Positions 42,780 to 51,214 of a stretch of 64,000 bases of DNA are shown piece by piece. Within the stretch, counting starts at the first letter, position 1. Each line of letters starts with the position of its first letter. Made by a program: the position numbers and the translations under genes. The DNA is from Marinoscillum sp965229915. Its GTDB lineage: Bacteria; Bacteroidota; Bacteroidia; Cytophagales; Cyclobacteriaceae. A model generated the notes under the pieces. The model saw only the letters and a list, made by a program, of their open reading frames with translations, made no database searches and had not been told where the DNA came from. Where the stretch lies: assembly GCF_965229915.1 (NCBI RefSeq), contig NZ_CBDDJZ010000001.1, forward strand, positions 930,001 through 994,000. The letters run 5' to 3'.

Positions 42780-43394
42780 ATGATGAGACTATCCATTGCA
42801 TTGCTACTTGGTATCTCCTACTTGTCAGTACTTGCTCAAACCTCCTATGAAGAGGAGATCAGATCATGGCAAAACGAGCTAAACTCAGAGTATGCTGACC
42901 CCAAAGCTTCCCCTTTGGAAAAGAAAGATCTCAAGAAATTTGAAGGGCTCGAATTCTTCCCTATAGCCGAAAAGTACCGGATAGTAGCTGAATTTGAATT
43001 TACTCCTTTTGAAAAACCCTTCACCATTCCCACGACTACTGAAAGACTGCCAGTCTACGTGCAATACGGCATAGCACATTTTGAACTGGAGGGACAAAAA
43101 GTCAATTTTCCTGTTTACCAAAACCTGGAATTGCGTGAGCAGGAAGAATACAAAGATTACCTCTTCGCGCCATTTACGGATCAAACCAATGGTTTTGAAA
43201 GCTATGGTGGTGGACGCTATATAGACCTCCGAATCCCCAAAGGCGATACCATTGTATTGGATTTCAACAAAGCTTACAACCCCTATTGTGCCTACAATGG
43301 AAAGTACTCCTGTCCTATTCCGCCTGCTGAGAATGACTTAGCTTTGCGGATCGAAGCGGGCGTGAAAGCCTGGAAAAACGACAAAAAACATTGA
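42780..43394 (+). CDS. DUF1684 family exported protein
   Basis: A 204-residue protein from ATG 42780, with a signal peptide ending LAQ. It has the DUF1684 features YEEEIRSWQNELNSEY near the start of the mature protein and YGGGRYIDLRIPKGDTIVLDFNKAYNPYCAYNGKYSCPIPP (seen at about 140-180, cited only as family pattern). The function is unknown. It overlaps the next gene by 4 bp (TTGA), so the two are coupled. Confidence 0.85.
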   Translation: MMRLSIALLLGISYLSVLAQTSYEEEIRSWQNELNSEYADPKASPLEKKDLKKFEGLEFFPIAEKYRIVAEFEFTPFEKPFTIPTTTERLPVYVQYGIAHFELEGQKVNFPVYQNLELREQEEYKDYLFAPFTDQTNGFESYGGGRYIDLRIPKGDTIVLDFNKAYNPYCAYNGKYSCPIPPAENDLALRIEAGVKAWKNDKKH

Positions 43395-44524
43395 AAATAC
43401 ACATCAAAACATTTTTTGGGCTGGAAGAGCTCCTGGCGGACGAGGTGAAGCAACTAGGAGGTCAAAATGTACAGGTTCATAAAAGGTCAGTGGCTTGCGA
43501 AGGTGACCTGGAGTTTCTCTACCGAGCCAACTATAACTTGAGGCTGGCTTTGAAAATATTGGTACCAGTATATCAATTCCAGGCCCGAACTGAGCAACAA
43601 CTTTACGATCAGGTCATGCGGCATGACTGGTCCACCTACCTGAGCCTGAATCAAACTTTTGCTATTGACAACACGGTATTTTCAGAGTTTTTTCGTCACT
43701 CGAAGTATGCTGCCCTGAAAACCAAAGATGCAATAGTAGACCAGTTTCGTAAAAAAACCGGTCGACGACCATCAGTGGATATCAAAAATCCAGACATCCA
43801 GTTTGATCTATACGCTTATAAAGATCAGTTTACCATATCGATAGACAGTTCAGGCGACACGCTCAACAGGCGAGGCTACCGAGATGTAGGGCATGAAGCA
43901 CCGCTCAACGAAGTGCTGGCAGCAGGTTTGCTGAAGCTGGCAGGCTGGGAAAAGAATATTCCCCTGATTGACCCAATGTGTGGTACAGGAACGATCCTTA
44001 TTGAAGCCGCAATGATGGGGCAGAACATCCCTCCTCAGATCAACCGAAGGAACTTTAGCTTTCAAAACTGGACCAACTACCATCCTACCATCTGGAACCG
44101 TGTGGTAGCTGAAGGCAGAGCTGGAGTGCGCAAAGCCCAACTCCAAATATCAGGTGGAGATGTGGACGGCAACACCGTGCTGATGGCGAACAAGAGTCTC
44201 AGAAAATTCAAACTCTCCGATGCGGTGAACATCCAGCGCATAGCATTTGAAGATCATCGCCCGAAAACACCCAATGGAATGATCGTGAGTAATCCGCCTT
44301 ATGGCGAGCGAATTGGCCGAACCAACACCAACGAATTCTACAAAACGATCAGTGATATTCTGAAGAACAATTTTCAGGGATTCGATGCGTGGCTTCTTAG
44401 CAGCAACATGGAAGCATTCAAACATTTAAAACTGCGGGCTTCAAAAAAGATTGTACTGTTCAATGGATCACTGGAGTGCAAGTTTCAGAAGTATGAAATG
44501 TACAAGGGAAGCAGAGAGAACTAG
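43391..44524 (+). CDS. THUMP-domain RNA (guanine-N2) methyltransferase, RlmL/TrmN-like
   Basis: A 377-residue methyltransferase that starts at TTG 43391, in a TTGA overlap with the DUF1684 stop. A ferredoxin-like and THUMP region (about 1-155) precedes the Rossmann-fold catalytic domain. SAM binding is at DPMCGTGTILIEAA (about 195-208) and the catalytic NPPY motif is in VSNPPYGERIG (about 300-310). It would methylate guanine in rRNA or tRNA. The family is well defined; the exact target is not. Confidence 0.88.
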   Translation: MKIHIKTFFGLEELLADEVKQLGGQNVQVHKRSVACEGDLEFLYRANYNLRLALKILVPVYQFQARTEQQLYDQVMRHDWSTYLSLNQTFAIDNTVFSEFFRHSKYAALKTKDAIVDQFRKKTGRRPSVDIKNPDIQFDLYAYKDQFTISIDSSGDTLNRRGYRDVGHEAPLNEVLAAGLLKLAGWEKNIPLIDPMCGTGTILIEAAMMGQNIPPQINRRNFSFQNWTNYHPTIWNRVVAEGRAGVRKAQLQISGGDVDGNTVLMANKSLRKFKLSDAVNIQRIAFEDHRPKTPNGMIVSNPPYGERIGRTNTNEFYKTISDILKNNFQGFDAWLLSSNMEAFKHLKLRASKKIVLFNGSLECKFQKYEMYKGSREN

Positions 44525-44639
44525 GTAAAAACCTTAAGTTGGTTCGAGTGAATTACTCAAATTCACAAATGGTTAATTCGCGCTTACATATGTACTGAAA
44601 TCGGTAGAATTTTGGGTTGTAGATTAAAAGCTAACACCC

Positions 44640-45119
44640 ATGAAAACGACCAACACATCTCAACTAGCTAAAAAAATACGAGTAAAGCTGTTTCTAATTA
44701 CAGTGCTAACCTTTGTGCTTTTGGTCCTAGGCACTAAAGCTTCTGCACAAAGAATTCATCTGACGGGGTTTGTAGAGCAAAATATCATTGCCGTACAAAA
44801 AGGGGTGAGTATTACCTCAGCAGTAGGCGACCGAATTCAGGTAGGTTATTTCTTTCAGGCCACTCATCAATTGTCCTTTGAGCAGAAACAAAGCAACTAC
44901 CCTTTTCACGGGGTAGATCTTCAGTTTAGAGTCAAAAACTGCAATAGCCTCACCTTATGGGGAGGATTGAAAACAGGATTAGTCAATGGTCAGTACCTGG
45001 CTGTGGTTCCACAGTTGAATACGCAAGTCAGCCTTACCAGATGGCTTGGACTAGGCATTAATGCTTCGTACCGAGCAGGTCATCCGGCACTAGGCACATC
45101 CGTTTCTTTCAAGCTGTAG
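44640..45119 (+). CDS. Hypothetical outer-membrane-type protein
   Basis: A 159-residue protein with a signal peptide (about 1-36, ending ASAQ) and a mature part of alternating strands ending with the hydrophobic pattern LGLGINASYRAGHPALGTSVSFKL typical of outer-membrane beta-barrels. Too short for a full large barrel, but an eight-strand barrel is possible. No known family. Confidence 0.6.
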   Translation: MKTTNTSQLAKKIRVKLFLITVLTFVLLVLGTKASAQRIHLTGFVEQNIIAVQKGVSITSAVGDRIQVGYFFQATHQLSFEQKQSNYPFHGVDLQFRVKNCNSLTLWGGLKTGLVNGQYLAVVPQLNTQVSLTRWLGLGINASYRAGHPALGTSVSFKL

Positions 45120-45124
45120 GCACT

Positions 45125-45688
45125 ATGAAGACGCTGAAATTGCTAGTATTTGTTTGGGTAGCCATTGCCTGTAGCTACTGTGAGCCGGTGGTCGATGATC
45201 CTGTTGAACTATATACGATCCCCAAAGGCAAACACTACTCCTCTTACAAGGCCGAGTTTCTCCAATCCGACATACTCCGGTTCGAAGTAGCGTTTGACGA
45301 ATCAGCCATCTACACTACGGAAACAGAAGAAAACCAGTGGGACACTAACAAATTACTTGGTTTTGCTGACTGTAACAGTCACCATCATGAAAATAGTGTA
45401 CGCTTTGGGTGGAGATGGTTGGATGGAAAAATAGATATTCTGGCTTACTGTTATGTAAATGGTGAGCGGATCATTGAACAAATTGGCAGCACACAGCCCA
45501 ATCACACTAACTCCTATGAAATTCGGCTGACCGACACGGAGTATCAACTCACCATGGATGACAAAACCATAAGCATCGCAAGATCAAAGCCCTGTGATAC
45601 AGGCAGTTACTACATGCTCTTCCCTTACTTTGGAGGTGACGAGACAGCTCCACATGATATCACCATTAGCATTCGCAGGAGGTACTAA
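45125..45688 (+). CDS. Hypothetical lipoprotein
   Basis: A 187-residue protein beginning MKTLKLLVFVWVAIACSYCE, a lipoprotein-type signal, with a beta-rich mature part with several cysteines and aromatic residues. It follows the previous gene by 5 bp, so both may be cotranscribed. No recognised family. Confidence 0.65.
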   Translation: MKTLKLLVFVWVAIACSYCEPVVDDPVELYTIPKGKHYSSYKAEFLQSDILRFEVAFDESAIYTTETEENQWDTNKLLGFADCNSHHHENSVRFGWRWLDGKIDILAYCYVNGERIIEQIGSTQPNHTNSYEIRLTDTEYQLTMDDKTISIARSKPCDTGSYYMLFPYFGGDETAPHDITISIRRRY

Positions 45689-45734
45689 ACATCCTAACGA
45701 GCAAACACTACCAGTCATTTTGGGTTGGGATATT

Positions 45735-46691
45735 ATGATTGATCCGCAAAAAACCTCCCAAGAAATCAAACAAACGGCTGATTCACTAGGCACTGAAATG
45801 AAGGCGCCTATTGAAAAAATTACTGGTAAAGTAGAGACCTGGTGGGACACCTTTTTATCCATGTTGCCCAATATGGCTGTGGCTCTGGTACTGTTTATCA
45901 TCTTTCTGATTTCAGCAAAAGCCATCCAAAAAGTATTCCTTAAACTGTTTCGCAGATCCTCAGAAAACAAAGCCCTAGAGAATCTATTTGGTACAATCGT
46001 CTATTACATCGTACTGGGTACCGGACTGTTTATCATCCTGGAAGTGCTCCAGCTCGACAAGGCAGTTACTTCCCTCCTGGCAGGTGTAGGAGTGGTCGGT
46101 TTGGCTCTTGGGTTCGCCTTTCAGGACATTGCTGCCAACTTTGTTTCTGGTATTATCCTGGCATTTCGCACACCATTTAATGTCGGGCACATCGTCAAAA
46201 TCGGAGATTTCATGGGCACCATCGCCAGAACAAACCTACGAGTGACCGTTGTGAAAACGTTTCAGGGACAGGAAGTCTATATTCCTAACAAGGATGTACT
46301 CCAAAGTCCGATACAAAACTTCTCCATCCTGGGTCAGCGACGGATCGATCTGGCCGTGGGTATTTCGTATGGTGATGACCTGCAAAAGGTGGAAGATCTG
46401 ATACTCAAGACCCTCAAAGAGCTCGATGGTGTCATTCGGCATGAAGACATGATCTTTACCTACACGGCGTTTGGGGACAGCTCCATTAACTTCGAAATCA
46501 AGTTTTGGATTGAATATCCCGACAATCCCGGATTTCTAAGCATGCGATCCAAAGCCATCAAAGCCATCAAAGCGGCATTTGATGACAATGACATTACCAT
46601 TCCATTCCCTATACGCACACTGGACTTTGGAATCAAGGGTGGACAAACTCTTAGCGAGATGAAAGTTCATACGGGCAATGCGCCAACTTAA
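45735..46691 (+). CDS. MscS-family mechanosensitive ion channel
   Basis: A 318-residue inner-membrane channel; the ATG at 45735 gives a short amphipathic N-terminus, whereas the upstream open frame overlaps the previous gene. It has three membrane helices. The third holds the pore pattern LLAGVGVVGLALGFAFQDIAANFVSGI (about 116-142), followed by the beta domain GDFMGTIARTNLRVTVVKTFQGQEVYIPN and a C-terminal domain. It would open under membrane tension and release solutes during hypo-osmotic shock. The MscS signature (Gly/Ala-rich TM3) is clear. Confidence 0.92.
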   Translation: MIDPQKTSQEIKQTADSLGTEMKAPIEKITGKVETWWDTFLSMLPNMAVALVLFIIFLISAKAIQKVFLKLFRRSSENKALENLFGTIVYYIVLGTGLFIILEVLQLDKAVTSLLAGVGVVGLALGFAFQDIAANFVSGIILAFRTPFNVGHIVKIGDFMGTIARTNLRVTVVKTFQGQEVYIPNKDVLQSPIQNFSILGQRRIDLAVGISYGDDLQKVEDLILKTLKELDGVIRHEDMIFTYTAFGDSSINFEIKFWIEYPDNPGFLSMRSKAIKAIKAAFDDNDITIPFPIRTLDFGIKGGQTLSEMKVHTGNAPT

Positions 46692-46771
46692 ATCTGGACC
46701 GACTAGCGCAGAGGTTCCAACGAAATGAGGAGATATGTAGTCTTGTAAGCAATACTGCTTAAAACCCTAAC

Positions 46772-48067
46772 TTGATGAAGAACTACTACCACTCCTCCCT
46801 TGCGTTGCTGTTGCTTAGCGCATTGATCCTTGGATCATGTACTGATACTTGTGAAACGATTTCCTCGTATACTTACTACGAACCGGTTTTCATGAATAGA
46901 ACCGAGCTACGAGATGCAGTCGAACTCCAAGCACCTCGTGAAATCAACCAGTCCGGTAAAATCTACTTCATTAGTGATCACCTCTTTATCAATGAACCAG
47001 GTAAGGGTATACACATCATCAACAACTCGAACCCAGAATCACCGAAGAACATTGGTTTTATCAATATCCCTGGCAACTTTGATCTGGCCGCTGTTGATGG
47101 GTACCTCTATGCAGATAGCTACATAGACCTTGTAGTATTGGACATAAGTGACCTTTCCAACCCTCATGAAGTTCACCGCGTCAAGGATCTGTTTCCCAAT
47201 TACAACTCCTGGGGATATTATGCTGCTGAAGATGGTATCGTCACTGATTGGGTAGAAACCAAGGCGTCCGAACGGATAAGTACGGAATGTGATGGATCTG
47301 ATCTTTACTACTATGATTGGGGTTATCGATATGCTGGAGGGATTGCGATCAATACCGCATTTGCCGAATCCAGTAACTCAGGAGGATCAGCTTCTCCCGG
47401 CATAGGCGGGTCCATGGCCCGATTTACAGTGAACAACAACCATCTTTTTATGATTGATGAGTCGGAGATGAAAGTGGCCAATATTGACAATCCTGCCAAC
47501 CCCATGTTAGGAGCAAGAACCGACATTGGCTGGGGTATTGAAACCATCTTTCCTTATGAGGACATGATCTTTATCGGTGCCAATGATGGGATGTACATCT
47601 ACGATGTGTCTACCCCGTTCAGCCCAAACCTGCTCTCCAATTACAGCCATGTACGAAGCTGTGATCCAGTGGTTACAGATGGCAAATATGCCTACGTCAC
47701 CTTAAGATCTGGCACACAGTGTCAGGGTTTTACTAATCAACTGGAAATCATCGACATAGAGAATCCAAGCAACCCACAGCTGCTTGAGACCTATCCTATG
47801 TACAATCCTCATGGTCTCAGCATTTCAGATAATCGATTATTCATATGTGATGGAGAAGCCGGATTGAAAATCTATGATGGCACTAACATTCATACTATTG
47901 ATCAAAACCTGATCAAACACTATGGCAACATACACGCCTATGACGTGATTGTCAATGACTGCCTGGTGATGTTGGTCGGTGAGGATGGGCTGAATCAATA
48001 CCACTGCAATGATTTCGAGGGAGACATCACCTATCTCAGCACCATCGAGTTTTCCGGGAAACTTTGA
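46772..48067 (+). CDS. LVIVD-repeat lipoprotein
   Basis: A 431-residue surface lipoprotein (signal ending ILGSC) with repeated 'xVxIxDISDxxNPxxV' units, such as LVVLDISDLSNPHEVHRVK and LEIIDIENPSNPQLLETYP, that build a beta-propeller. The LVIVD family is found in surface or adhesin proteins of Bacteroidota. It overlaps the next gene by 4 bp (TTGA). Role unknown. Confidence 0.85.
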   Translation: MMKNYYHSSLALLLLSALILGSCTDTCETISSYTYYEPVFMNRTELRDAVELQAPREINQSGKIYFISDHLFINEPGKGIHIINNSNPESPKNIGFINIPGNFDLAAVDGYLYADSYIDLVVLDISDLSNPHEVHRVKDLFPNYNSWGYYAAEDGIVTDWVETKASERISTECDGSDLYYYDWGYRYAGGIAINTAFAESSNSGGSASPGIGGSMARFTVNNNHLFMIDESEMKVANIDNPANPMLGARTDIGWGIETIFPYEDMIFIGANDGMYIYDVSTPFSPNLLSNYSHVRSCDPVVTDGKYAYVTLRSGTQCQGFTNQLEIIDIENPSNPQLLETYPMYNPHGLSISDNRLFICDGEAGLKIYDGTNIHTIDQNLIKHYGNIHAYDVIVNDCLVMLVGEDGLNQYHCNDFEGDITYLSTIEFSGKL

Positions 48068-48795
48068 TACGTATTGTACTTTTAAGTTTATGGTTGGGGT
48101 TGGGCTATTGCGCATTGGCGCAGGTAGATAAAGTTTACCTCAGGAAGGGTGGCATCATCTGCGGGCAGGTGAGCACCGATCCAAAAGAGGATACGCTGAG
48201 CATAACGGTTGGAGCTGACGTGATTAAAGTACCGATAAGTGCCATAGAAGAGGTTCACCTCCACAAGAAAAACGATCTCTCTATCCCAATTCTCCCAGAG
48301 CTGAGCTATCCAAAAGGATGGTCTACCAATCTTTCTTTAGGAACGACTTTTGGCAAACGATCAGCTAGTTCAGCTACCAAAATGCGCCTATACATGACTG
48401 TTTCGGAGACCTACAGACTTTACCCTCTCCTCAATATTGGCATTGGCACAGGAGTCTATTCACATCGGGACTTGATGATTTTCCCAGTTTATTTAGAATA
48501 TTATGCCACAACTGGAAAAAGTAGAAATACCTTCATGATATATGGAAATGTGGGACATGGATTTGCTCGACCAACCAGAGACCTGGAAGACAACATGGAG
48601 GTCAAAGGAGGGTTACTCTACTCACTAGGGATAGGCTGGCAAAAAAAAGTGGCGAAGAATCACTTACAGATGAGGCTTGGCTATATCGTCCAGGAAACCA
48701 AAGAAGAAGAGCAGTTTGGTGAAACCAATTCCTACATCAGAAAACGAACTTTGAACCGAATAGCTCTCCAAATTCAGTATTCCTTCGGTCACTAA
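48064..48795 (+). CDS. Hypothetical exported beta-rich protein
   Basis: A 243-residue protein starting at TTG 48064, overlapping the LVIVD stop. It has a signal peptide (1-19, ending ALAQ), an SH3-like or DUF-type start (KVYLRKGGIICGQVSTDPKEDTL) and a C-terminal outer-membrane beta-barrel-like end (IALQIQYSFGH). It is probably made together with the LVIVD protein and may be a surface partner of it. Confidence 0.7.
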   Translation: MIRIVLLSLWLGLGYCALAQVDKVYLRKGGIICGQVSTDPKEDTLSITVGADVIKVPISAIEEVHLHKKNDLSIPILPELSYPKGWSTNLSLGTTFGKRSASSATKMRLYMTVSETYRLYPLLNIGIGTGVYSHRDLMIFPVYLEYYATTGKSRNTFMIYGNVGHGFARPTRDLEDNMEVKGGLLYSLGIGWQKKVAKNHLQMRLGYIVQETKEEEQFGETNSYIRKRTLNRIALQIQYSFGH

Positions 48796-49035
48796 CAAAA
48801 GTAATAGTCTACTTCTAGACAACTTGTTTTGTGTGAGTTTTTTAGATCTGGATTCTTCAGAAAGAGTATCCCAGGCTGCATTAATGCTTGCTAGCAGACC
48901 TATGGCTGTCAACAGACCACATGCTTTGGCAAGTTCTAACAACACGGGGTCTCTGGCTATTGAGGACAGTGCTAGACAGAGGCATAGCGAACTGAACGTT
49001 CCGACTAGCAAAAGAGTGGGCTTGTATCGTTTCAT
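48664..49035 (-). CDS. Possible small membrane protein (weak)
   Basis: An open frame on the minus strand from ATG 49035 encodes about 123 residues with two hydrophobic segments near the N-terminus (about 6-26 and 34-50). The C-terminal third overlaps the 3' end of the gene on the other strand and looks like a shadow, so a shorter or decayed protein is possible. I give it low weight. Confidence 0.25.
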   Translation of the reverse strand: MKRYKPTLLLVGTFSSLCLCLALSSIARDPVLLELAKACGLLTAIGLLASINAAWDTLSEESRSKKLTQNKLSRSRLLLLLVTEGILNLESYSVQSSFSDVGIGFTKLLFFFGFLDDIAKPHL

Positions 49036-49168
49036 GGGTTGTTGGTCTTTTTTAACTACCCAAAGATGGCGCAATCAAATCATATATTTTTATTTATACT
49101 TTTTATACTATACATAATATATAATTATACTTTAATCACTTAAACATTTACGGCATTGAATGGAATCA

Positions 49169-49198
49169 TTTGCAGTGTGGTGGATGTTACTATCTTTG
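49169..49198 (+). promoter_or_regulatory. Promoter of the tmRNA gene
   Basis: TTTG (49169-49172) and TATCTTTG (49191-49198) match the Bacteroidota -33 and -7 elements (TTTG and TAnnTTTG), with an 18-bp spacer. The start point would be about 30 bp before the mature tmRNA 5' end. Confidence 0.6.
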
Positions 49199-49235
49199 CA
49201 GACCGTTTCTGCAGATGGCAGAGACGCACACTTAT

Positions 49236-49629
49236 GGGGTCGACCGGAATCGACAGGAAGTGTAAATGATGTACTTGCATGTCAGGTGGCGAGTGTACAC
49301 CTGTGATCAATTCGCTCGAACTATACTTGGCGAATCTAATTACGCCATGGCAGCCTAATCACTGATTAGATTTAGTGATTAATTAGGGTTGAGGCCAAAG
49401 CCTCCCCTGCCACATCCCTCCAGGATTCTGTCCTGTAATCCGGACTTAGGGGTGTCGACCTTCAGGGCTAGTGCAGCTGATGCTATTAAGGCTGTGCGAA
49501 ACTCCAATAGCTGACTAGTTGGGTAGGGTGTTGTTCTCCGGCTCACTAGCGAGATCAAATGAGCAACTAAACATGTAGATGGTCCATGATTTCCTTTGCT
49601 GGACGAGGGTTCGAATCCCTCCGACTCCA
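49236..49629 (+). ncRNA. ssrA: tmRNA (ssrA)
   Basis: A one-piece tmRNA. The 5' end GGGGTCG (49236-49242) pairs with the 3' CGACTCC (49622-49628) to form the acceptor stem; the T-arm region ends with GGTTCGAATCCC. The tag frame 49329-49358 reads GESNYAMAA followed by TAA. It frees stalled ribosomes and marks their products for proteolysis, together with SmpB. CCA is not encoded directly after the discriminator A. The 3' end is duplicated downstream at 49768-49784. Confidence 0.93.
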
Positions 49630-49784
49630 CAATGGCTAGAAAGCCAAATCAAACTTTCAAATGAGCGATACAGAAATACATTCCTGTATTCGTGATTGAA
49701 GAAAGGTTGAAAATGCGTAGCATTGGCTTTCTACACTGACTTAATTGAGTGATGGGATCATGTAAATAATCCCTCCGACTCCAC
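49614..49784. repeat. Duplicated tmRNA 3' end (possible att scar)
   Basis: AATCCCTCCGACTCCAC occurs at 49614-49630, at the tmRNA 3' end, and again at 49768-49784, 154 bp further on. The true-looking terminator stands after the second copy. This is what is left when an integrative element inserts at the tmRNA 3' end and later loses most of its DNA. No integrase gene remains nearby. The 137 bp between the copies hold no gene. Confidence 0.65.
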
Positions 49785-49787
49785 CTC

Positions 49788-49823
49788 AAACCCTGACGAA
49801 GCTAAAGCTTGTCAGGGTTTTTT
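49788..49823 (+). terminator. Intrinsic terminator after the tmRNA region
   Basis: AAACCCTGAC (49788-49797) pairs with GTCAGGGTTT (49811-49820), followed by a T-tract. It stands just after the second copy of the tmRNA 3' end, so it is probably the original tmRNA terminator displaced by the insertion. From 49824 to 49950 I see nothing further. Confidence 0.85.
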
Positions 49824-49950
49824 CTTTTGAATTAAAAGGACCAAATCCTACGAACCCACTCCTCTGGCCAATAACCTCCTCTCTCCACAAACAAAAAACC
49901 ACCCACCAAATGGTGAGTGGTCGCGACCAGCAAGTGATCACAAAAAAGCA

Positions 49951-51177
49951 TCATTTAGCGCTGATACCTTCAATGGTTTTTTCAATGAACTCCTTTTCCG
50001 AATCAGTCAGTCCTCCTTCTTTGGCGCTTTTATAATCTTTGTAGACTCCTGCCAGTATGATTAGGTCACCATCTTCTTTGGCATAGTAATAAAGGGTCTT
50101 ATCCGCTCCCGCATAATCCCTGGTGACAAAGGGCTTTCCTCCTTTCCCGCCTACTTCATAGCCTTGAAATATATTTTCATATTTCAACACGCTCATACCA
50201 TTCTCTTCAGTCCAGCTTACAGGACTTTCGATCATAGCAGCATATTTAGCATCCAGTTCTTTGTCTCCACTTTTACCGTATTTCACCAGATAACCCGGAT
50301 AAAACCAGTTTTTATTGGTCGAAAGATCATACTGCCATTTGTTGGAGGGTGCATCAACGTCGGACTTCCATGCACTGACTTTGTTGGTGGTATACTTAAT
50401 ATCCTGCTCTATATCCGCTTTGATTTTATCCATGGTCCAGTCCCCAAGATTGGACTTTTTCTCAGCGATAATTCGGATCCATAGTGAATTGTAAGTACTC
50501 ACCTCTTTGTCTCTAAAGACCAATGTCAACTGCTCAGGTCCTTCAAAAGGCTCCCCACCATTGTACTCATAGGTAGTAATATCCGTTTTGTCAGGAAAAG
50601 GAAGTCCCGCTGTAAACAAACCCGATTTGGAAGTAGCTCCCGATGATGCTTCACCAAAATCCACCGTGAAGGTGTCATCATTGGCAGCCACTACGGTGTA
50701 ATCATATGTTTTCACCGTTTCAGATCCTCCAAATGCGGTGCTCACCGTCTCCCAGCCGCTGTGCGTTCCTCCCAGTATCCGCACGCTCACTGTGTACGAA
50801 TTAGCCTTGCGATTAGGCTCTGTACATGGGGCCAGTAGATTCATCTCCGGATTCCCATAGCCTGCTGATTTAAAATCACTACCGCCACCTGGCTTGAGTA
50901 CCCAAAAATCCATTTCGCTCTGAAGCGCAGACCCTGGAAACATCTTTTCATAGACATTGTACCCTGTGGAACTCTTCCAGTTTTTAGCATAAATCACCGA
51001 AATAGAGACACTTTCATACTGCTTTGCGGCGGCCGGGATCTTCAGGGTCATGCCCAGAGCAGATAGATCACAATCACCTGATGTGATAGGATTTTTGTTC
51101 TGATCGTAATAATTTACCTGACCATAAGACAGTAGCGAAATGGCCAGAAATGCAAAATTGAGTAATAGCTTTTTCAT
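49951..51177 (-). CDS. Hypothetical secreted protein
   Basis: A 408-residue protein from ATG 51177 with a signal peptide (MKKLLLNFAFLAISLLSYGQ). The mature part is rich in Gly, Ser, Lys, Tyr and Trp, with a beta-structured look and no known domain. Only 37 bp separate its start from the divergent TPR-LuxR gene, so their promoters must overlap or one starts inside the other gene. Confidence 0.7.
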   Translation of the reverse strand: MKKLLLNFAFLAISLLSYGQVNYYDQNKNPITSGDCDLSALGMTLKIPAAAKQYESVSISVIYAKNWKSSTGYNVYEKMFPGSALQSEMDFWVLKPGGGSDFKSAGYGNPEMNLLAPCTEPNRKANSYTVSVRILGGTHSGWETVSTAFGGSETVKTYDYTVVAANDDTFTVDFGEASSGATSKSGLFTAGLPFPDKTDITTYEYNGGEPFEGPEQLTLVFRDKEVSTYNSLWIRIIAEKKSNLGDWTMDKIKADIEQDIKYTTNKVSAWKSDVDAPSNKWQYDLSTNKNWFYPGYLVKYGKSGDKELDAKYAAMIESPVSWTEENGMSVLKYENIFQGYEVGGKGGKPFVTRDYAGADKTLYYYAKEDGDLIILAGVYKDYKSAKEGGLTDSEKEFIEKTIEGISAK

Positions 51178-51214
51178 GATCTCGATTATTTGTTTGTTTG
51201 ATGCAGCCAAATTC

